Shown here: positions 44,278 to 49,632 of the stretch, in pieces
Numbering within the stretch: the stretch's first letter is position 1
Layout: the number at the start of each line of letters is the position of its first letter
NCBI RefSeq assembly: GCF_000315625.1
Contig: NW_005434577.1
Coordinates: 76,621-126,252 of the forward strand
Origin: Guillardia theta CCMP2712
Lineage: Eukaryota; Cryptophyceae; Pyrenomonadales; Geminigeraceae
Direction of reading: 5' to 3'
Length of the DNA: 49,632 nt
The notes under the pieces: generated by a model
Told to the model about the DNA's origin: nothing
The model's database searches: none
Seen by the model: only the letters and a program-made list of their open reading frames with translations
Translations under genes and position numbers: made by a program

Positions 44278-45411
44278 GTGGCCGCCGCCGAAGGGCGAGG
44301 CCGAGAGACCATCCAGCGCTGCCGTTTCCTTGTTCGCCGAGCGATCCGCCAGCCACCACAGAAAGCGCAACGTGAGGGGGATGACTTGGACGGAGCAGGT
44401 GTGGTGTATGAGGGGGATGACTTGGAGTGCGGGTGGAAAGCCATGACGGCAGGAGGCAGCGACAGGTCGAGGAAGAGAAGGAGGCTGGAGGGATCAGACA
44501 AGACAAGAGAGGAAGGAGAGGAGAGAGGGGACATCGATGCAGACATAGAGAAGAGAAGGAAGAAGAGAGCGAAAGTATGCGAGCACGGGCGGCAGCGATC
44601 GGTGTGCAAGGGATGCAGGGGCGGCAGCATATGCGAGCACGGGCGGCAGCGATCACAATGCAAGGACTGCGGGGGCAGCAGCATATGCGAGCACGGGCGG
44701 GTCCGATCACAATGCAAGGGATGCAGGGGCAGCAGCATATGCGAGCACGGGCGCCAGCGATCGGGATGCAAGGGATGCAGGGGCAGCAGCATATGCGAGC
44801 ACGGGCGGGTCCGATCGGTATGCAAGGACTGCGGAGGCGGGAGCATATGCGAGCACGGGCGGCGGCGATCGGTATGCAAGGGATGCGGGGGCAGCAGCAT
44901 ATGCGAGCACGGGCGGCGGCGATCGGGATGCAAGGAGTGCGGGGGCGGCAGCATATGCGAGCACGGGCGGGTCAGATCACAATGCAAGGACTGCGGAGGC
45001 GGGAGCATATGCGAGCACGGGCGGCAGCGATCGGTGTGCAAGGGATGCAGGGGCAGCAGCATATGCGAGCACGGGCGCCAGCGATCCAAATGCAAGGGGT
45101 GCGGGGGCAGCAGCATATGCGAGCACGGGCGGGTCCGATCGGTGTGCAAGGAGTGTGGGGGCAGGAGCATATGCGAGCACGGGCGGCGGCGATCGGTATG
45201 CAAGGAGTGTGGGGGCGGGAGCATATGCCAGCACGGGCGGGTCAGATCACAATGCAAGGGGTGCGGGGGCAGCAGCATATGCGAGCACGGGCGGGTCAGA
45301 TCACAATGCAAGGGATGCGGGGGCAGGAGCATATGCGAGCACGGGCGGGAGCGATCGGGATGCAAGGACTGCGGGGGAGGGAGCAGGAGGGTCAAGCTGG
45401 GGAGTAAGTGA
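44278..45411 (+). CDS. Cys/His 18-residue repeat protein, 15 repeats
   Basis: 377 residues from ATG 44278; an internal ATG at 44443 matches the start chosen for the paralogue at 41552. The leader carries YEGDDLECGWKAM and an NLS-like stretch (SRKRRRLEG, then EKRRKKRAK). Fifteen units of CEHGRxRSxCKxCGGxSI follow, each with CX1HX6CX2C. Position 6 runs Q Q V Q V R R V Q Q V R V V E and position 9 runs V Q Q G V V G Q V K V V Q Q G, different from the paralogue although the leaders are close to identical. Four units have CRG in place of CGG. Repeat 13 has CQH, as repeat 14 of the paralogue does. The C-terminus is basic (RRVKLGSK). Paralogue by tandem or segmental duplication; role unknown. Confidence 0.68.
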   Translation: MAAAEGRGRETIQRCRFLVRRAIRQPPQKAQREGDDLDGAGVVYEGDDLECGWKAMTAGGSDRSRKRRRLEGSDKTREEGEERGDIDADIEKRRKKRAKVCEHGRQRSVCKGCRGGSICEHGRQRSQCKDCGGSSICEHGRVRSQCKGCRGSSICEHGRQRSGCKGCRGSSICEHGRVRSVCKDCGGGSICEHGRRRSVCKGCGGSSICEHGRRRSGCKECGGGSICEHGRVRSQCKDCGGGSICEHGRQRSVCKGCRGSSICEHGRQRSKCKGCGGSSICEHGRVRSVCKECGGRSICEHGRRRSVCKECGGGSICQHGRVRSQCKGCGGSSICEHGRVRSQCKGCGGRSICEHGRERSGCKDCGGGSRRVKLGSK

Positions 45412-46151
45412 TCAGATGCGGTCCTTCTTTGACCGGTCTTTCTTTGACTGATTGATCTACCAAGTCATGTGACGGGTGACGTGAGCTTTTGGCCTCAATA
45501 GCTTCCTGCTGAGAAGTTTCATCTGTCACCAGCTGAGTCGCAGCTGAGTCGCAGGGGCAGTGAGGCCCGTCCGTCAATTGGTCGGAGTCAAATGAAGGGA
45601 GGACGGGTACGGAGGAGTAACGCTCTGAGTAACCACAGTTCGGACAGGTCACTGGCATTGAAAGAAAGCAACACCTCTGACTTCCTTCACAAAGTAATCG
45701 TGGACGGTAGTTTGCAATGAATGCAAATACTCGAAGTGAGCAGTATTCGAGAAAGAAGGTTTCGCATGTTGCAGACATCACACACTATCTTCGCGTCGTC
45801 CGCGTCCCACAAATCACAACCACAGGATTGTACAGTGAGTCGAGATAAAGACCTCAACTCACGACAAAAGCGGACTGGAGAGTTTTAAATCATCCAAACA
45901 CAAGGTCTGACAGTTGTTAAACGCCGTCGTTGTTGTTCCAGGAATCAGTGACGGTGGTGAACACTGCGATGGTAACTACTATCTTCCAGTCACCATGAGT
46001 CGTCCAAGCCCTACGTTGCAAATGCCAGTATTGACTTTGTAAACTCCTCCGAGTCTTGGTGGATCTCGTCGATGTCCTGGAGGCTTGGCTGAGTAATTGG
46101 CTGAGTAACCTGCTGAGTAACCAGCGTGTGCGTAACCAGCGTGTGGATTTA
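45412..46151. other. accessory spacer
   Basis: Contains the second copy of the 39482 block (45419-45566). A minus-strand open frame at 45392-45781 includes VTCPNCGYSERY, a possible zinc-ribbon half-site, but has no second Cys pair in the usual place. The rest to 46151 shows nothing recognisable. Confidence 0.4.
45419..45566. repeat. duplicated block, copy 2 (related to 39482-39553)
   Basis: Same motifs in the same order as 39482-39553 with insertions. GAGTCGCAGCT is itself locally doubled here. Confidence 0.75.
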
Positions 46152-46362
46152 CTGTGTGCAGCAGGAGGACTGGCTTGCAGGGACCGCATGGTCGCGCTCG
46201 GCAAGGAGGCAGCTGATGGGGGGAGGAGGGACGGCAGCGTGTGCTGGGCAGGCTTAGAGGGTGGCGATGTCGGCTCGGGATGGGAGACGCATGAGGGGAA
46301 CATGGACGAGTGCTGGGCGACGATCATGAATGGCACTTGCATGGCTAGAGCAGGGAGGGTGT
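46152..46362. repeat. block D, copy 2
   Basis: Near-identical partner of 42542-42750; the identity ends abruptly at GGGAGGGTGT in both. Confidence 0.92.
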
Positions 46363-46415
46363 AGGTATGAGAGCTCTGCGGAGGCGAGCTCAAGCCTCCG
46401 CAGGAAGGAATCTTA

Positions 46416-46604
46416 TTGAGCAGGAGTGGGCAGCAAGAGAAGCTATGGTCTTGTCTCACAGCCACGAGGGCAGCAAGAGCTTTAACGGATACTGGACCTC
46501 TGGAGTACAACCCCTGTTGGGCGACAGAGTGTGCCAAGTACGGATGCTCGCTCGTGCCTGAGGAGCCTGACGTGACCACCCCTGGTGGTTCCCCTCGACT
46601 ATAA
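46416..46604 (+). CDS. small Cys-containing open frame
   Basis: 62 residues including YNPCWATECAKYGCSLVPEE, which echoes ECWATIMNGTC in block D just upstream, so the two may be exons of one Cys-rich repeat gene. It runs into the first 40-bp TATA repeat. Not recognised, and coding status is uncertain. Confidence 0.28.
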   Translation: MSRSGQQEKLWSCLTATRAARALTDTGPLEYNPCWATECAKYGCSLVPEEPDVTTPGGSPRL

Positions 46605-46654
46605 AAGGATCGTCACCACCCCTGGTGGTTCCCCTCGACTATAAAAGGATTGTC
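46575..46654 (+). promoter_or_regulatory. tandemly duplicated 40-bp unit with TATA box
   Basis: Two almost identical 40-bp units, each with the inverted repeat ACCACC-CCT-GGTGGT and a TATAAAAGG box (46600-46608 and 46640-46648). AATAAA follows at 46690-46695. A TATA box with a poly(A)-like signal about 50 bp on is the plan of an LTR U3-R region; a cellular core promoter is the alternative. Confidence 0.5.
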
Positions 46655-47480
46655 AACAACTGCCAAGGTTGGTCTGTCCTTTGTTATCAAATAAACTTCA
46701 TACCTCTACTCCTCGCCTTTGTGTGCGATCCAGCGGAGGTGCCTTGACCATTCCGAGTTCGCTGTAGACGTACCGTCTGAGGACGAGGGCCTTCCGGGAC
46801 ACCGACAACACTCAGTCATGGCTGCTTGGAGGCAGTCGTTCAAGACACAACTGGCAACGATCTAGCGTTCCGAAGTTCCGCGTCCATGGCATATCACATG
46901 GTGACCCGCCGCACAGCGGCACGAGGTTGTGCGAGGTTCTCAGGAGGTTCTAGACCAGGTTCTAGACAGTGTTCTAGACACCGTTGCAGGTATGAGGGTG
47001 ATGAAAAAAAAGATGAATGTTAGGGGATGAGGTATACGTAGATGCGGAAAGGAAATGGCGACGAAGTGGAAATGGAGATGAGGGAGAAGACGATGAAAGA
47101 GAAGGTGAGAGAGGAGAGGAGAACAGACGAGACGAGAGGGGAGGGGAGGAAAACAGACGAGACGAGAGGGGAGGGGAGGAGAACAGACGAGACGAGAGGG
47201 GAGGGGAGGAGAACAGACGAGACGAGAGGGAGGGAGGAGAACAGACGAGAGGGAGGGAGGGAGGGAGGGAGGAGAACAGACGAGACGAGAGGGAGGGAGG
47301 GAGGGAGGGACGAGGGAGACGAGACGAGACGAGACATGAGACGAGAGGGGAGGGGAGGGGAGGGGAGGGAAAAGGGGAGGGGAGAAGAGGAGCGGAGAGG
47401 AGAGGGAGGAGAAAGGGCGGGGAGAAGAGCGGAAGGAAGGGGAGGAGACCGGAGGATGTGGGAGAGCCAGGAAACGCGAC
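46655..47480. other. spacer with minisatellite
   Basis: After the duplicated TATA unit the sequence is unrecognised to about 47000, except three closely spaced TTCTAGAC motifs near 46948-46980. Purine-rich minisatellite fills most of 47040-47450. Confidence 0.45.
47118..47345. repeat. 30-bp purine minisatellite
   Basis: GAACAGACGAGACGAGAGGG followed by GAGGGGAGGA repeats with a 30-bp period from about 47120 to 47230, then degrades into GGGA and GACGA runs. Confidence 0.9.
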
Positions 47481-47723
47481 GTCCTCAGTTAGATCGTTTC
47501 GATGCACAGGGAGCCAAGAGAACGCGAGACAAGAGCATGTTTGACTCTTCCCACCTTCAAACCGTCCTCGTTGTACGCCTTCATTCCCTGAAATCTTGCT
47601 CTCCTCCTTGACTGCTGCTCGCTCAGGCAGCATTGACCTTCGCCCTCGGACTGTCCATCGGCAGCTCGAGAAGTTCCTACCAGGTGTAATGCCGTTGGAG
47701 GTAGTTGAAGCGCTGATGCCAGG

Positions 47724-48521
47724 ATGGTGAAGGAGCCCAGGAGGAAGGAGGCAAAGTGGGTAGAGGCTGAAGACTATGGGAGGCAGCCGGCGAGACTAGT
47801 GAAGAGGGATCGGAAGGGGGAGGGGGAGGGGGAGAGGGAGGGGGAGGGGGAGGACAAGCGGCGGGTGTTCTCTCTTGCGGGCCCGGTGCGATGGGAGTGT
47901 CTCCCTCAGAAGGCGAAGGATGCTTTCACGTTGAACGGCAAGATCAGAGTGAGTCTATGGCGATGACAGGAGGACGAGGACGAGAGGAGGAGGAGGAGGG
48001 AGACGAGAGGAGAGGAGGAGAATGAGGACGAGAGGACGAGGACGAGAGAAGGAGGAGGATGAGGACGAGAGAAGGAGGACGAGAGAAGGAGGAGGACGAG
48101 GACGAGAGGAGAGGAGGATGACGAGGATGAGAGAAGGACAAAGACGAGGACGAGGATGAGGTTGAGAGGAGAGAAGGAGGAGAGGAGGAGGAAGAGGAGG
48201 GAAGATGGAGGAGAAGGTGGCTGGTGAACATGACAGGAGATGTTTCCCTAGGTATATCCTTACTTCTTCGACGGGGACGGGCAGCAGGGGCAGGAGAGGA
48301 GGACATGGACGGACAATCAAATCGACGAGTGAGTTAAGAGGGTGAGAGGGGGAGGAGAACTGAGACTTGATGGGCAGATTGATGGGAAAAGCGAAGAGAG
48401 GAGAGGAGCTCTCGTTGGGGTACTGCGGAGCCAGCAAATACCTCCTATCAGCCTTCTCGTCGTTCTCTGTACACCTCCTGCTCCTGCTCCTGCTCCAGCT
48501 CCTGCTCCAGCTCCAGCTCCA

Positions 48522-48556
<35 letters not shown>

Positions 48557-49632
48557 AGCTCCAGCTCCTGCTCCAGCTCCAGCTCCAGCTCCTGCTCCAG
48601 CTCCAGCTCCAGCTCCAGCTCCAGCTCCAGCTCCCACTTGCTCCCCTGCTCCGCCTGTTCTTGATTCTTCTCCTCTACCCTCTGCTCTTCTTCATCCTCC
48701 TCTTCCTCCTCTTGTTAGGTTCTGACTTCTCATGCAACAGATTCAAAGCAAGCAGGCGATGGTGATCGGCTCTATCAACCCTTGGGTTGAAGCTTTGCTC
48801 CTCCTCAGCAAAGTAATACTCGAACTTGCTTCACTTGTCTTGCTCTATTCTTCTCTTGTTCCTTGTCTATTTCCTTGCATTTCCCCTCCTCTCCTCTCCT
48901 CTCCTCTCCTCTCCTCTCCTCTCCTCTCCTTCTCTCCTCTCCTCTCCTCTCCTCTCCTCTCCTCTCCTCTCCTCTCCTCTCCTCTCCTCTCCTCTCCTCT
49001 CCTCTCCTCTCCTCTCCTCTCCTCTCCTCTCCTCTCCTCTCCTCTCCTCTCCTCTCCTCTTTACCCCGCCTTGCTTCTCTTTCTCTTCTCTCCCCTCCCT
49101 TCCCTTCACCTCCTCTCCATTCAATTTCTTGTTCCTTTCTTCTTCTCACACCGCAGCAGGTCTCCACCTTCGAGCAGTGGTCCGATGTTGTTTTCAGCGC
49201 TCTCGCGGTCACTCAGCCGGGGCAGCAGCCGATCCCCCAGCAGCAGCCCAGCAGCATACTCTTCTTCCACCTGTGGGTCATCATCTCCTGCTTCTTCCTC
49301 CTCCAGCTCGTCATCGGCGTCCTCATCGACGCCATCAATCAAAGGAGCGGCATCGCCCTCTACACGGACACCCAGCGCAACTGGTTGAGGATGCGCATGC
49401 GCATGAGCTCCCTCAACCCGCTCCTCCCCGACCACGTTCCCCGAACCAACCTCCGTTACCGGTACTGCTCTCCTCCTCCTCCTCCTCCTCCTCCTCCTCC
49501 TCCTCCTCCTCCCTCCCTCCCTCCCTCCCTCCCTCCCTCCCTCCCTCTCGTTTCCTCCTCATGCTGTTGCAGGCTGTCGACGCTGGCTAACAGTCGGCTG
49601 CTTCTGGAGGGCGTCACGGCAGTGATAGTGCT
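47724..49632 (+). CDS. voltage-gated cation channel, pore and S6 (partial)
   Basis: Plus-strand exons: 48252-48328, 48749-48812, 49160-49461 and 49573 to the window edge, all in phase with GT-AG introns. An upstream exon ending at 47948 (GTGAGT donor) joins in phase, and its left limit is uncertain. The protein has an extracellular turret (WTDNQID), a pore helix (NPWVEALLLLSK) and the filter VSTFEQWSDVVFSAL. The T-x-E-x-W pattern is that of Cav-type repeats, with Glu as the filter residue. S6 is FFLLQLVIGVLIDAINQ. A post-S6 Arg/Met-rich linker (RNWLRMRMRMSSLNP) resembles that in Nav/Cav proteins. The last exon (SRLLLEGVTAVIVL) looks like S1 of the next repeat, so this is a multi-domain channel. 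Ca2+ or Na+ preference cannot be set from one repeat. Introns are full of microsatellites. Confidence 0.75.
48474..48632. repeat. (GCTCCT/GCTCCA)n hexanucleotide microsatellite
   Basis: About 26 hexamers in which CTCCTG and CTCCAG units are interspersed irregularly. It lies in the channel-gene intron 48329-48748 and is the same family as the repeats at 584, 1692 and 2715. Confidence 0.95.
48886..49060. repeat. (CTCCT)n pentanucleotide microsatellite
   Basis: About 35 nearly perfect CTCCT copies in the channel-gene intron 48813-49159, forming a long pyrimidine strand close to the acceptor of the pore exon. Confidence 0.97.
49470..49548. repeat. (CTC)n-(CCCT)n microsatellite
   Basis: CTC triplets followed by CCCT tetramers inside the last visible channel intron (49462-49572). 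Confidence 0.92.

Noticed and set aside
47017-47544. Arg/Glu-rich open frames over the purine minisatellite
   Set aside because: They are translations of a 30-bp purine repeat with no conserved content.

Overview
The window is nuclear DNA from an intron-rich unicellular eukaryote. Genes are split by short GT-AG introns, mostly 43-63 bp, and microsatellites (CTC, AGCAGG, CTCCT and others) are frequent. The gene set fits a free-living alga or protist: a calnexin, an RNase P/MRP Rpp14-like subunit, a secreted LRR protein, a roughly 5,150-residue PA14/filamin-repeat protein, arrays of an 18-residue Cys/His repeat, and the pore of a four-domain-type cation channel. From remembered gene style I think a cryptophyte such as Guillardia theta is the best guess. 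That is inference and no search was run.

Layout. 1-1544 is microsatellite-rich with no supported gene. 1545-4367 holds two minus-strand multi-exon genes of unknown function; the second encodes a coiled-coil protein. 4852-10760 is a complete minus-strand Ty3/gypsy (chromovirus-type) retrotransposon with 225-bp LTRs differing at one base, an intact pol, a broken gag and a canonical -1 frameshift heptamer between them. 11310-11490 is a 71-bp tandem repeat. 11900-12979 is the LRR gene, 13605-14131 the Rpp14-like gene (two exons), and 14622-18020 a 19-exon calnexin gene on the minus strand, reconstructed codon by codon. 18021-20187 is mostly non-coding. 20729-21292 is the first Cys/His-repeat gene.

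22474-39413 is one giant plus-strand gene with 23 GT-AG introns: a signal peptide, then 18 filamin-type Ig motifs interleaved with 16 PA14 cores. Its first 9 kb has two introns and its last 8 kb has 21. 39414-46700 is a duplication-rich accessory mosaic. It contains a decayed Cys-rich/NHL gene, a 584-bp element with long terminal inverted repeats, two more Cys/His-repeat genes of 15 repeats each, a stray copy of a PA14-gene exon, and several duplicated blocks. 47724-49632 enters a voltage-gated cation channel gene that runs off the right edge.

The best candidate for an undescribed system is the Cys/His-repeat family (20729, 41552, 44278). A constant 18-residue CX1HX6CX2C scaffold carries four variable positions, in tandem arrays that follow a basic, NLS-like leader in two of the three genes. 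The architecture resembles modular recognition proteins, but nothing in the sequence proves a target. Secreted adhesion-type proteins (PA14/filamin, LRR) and ER lectin folding (calnexin) are thematically linked, but no operon-like organisation exists.
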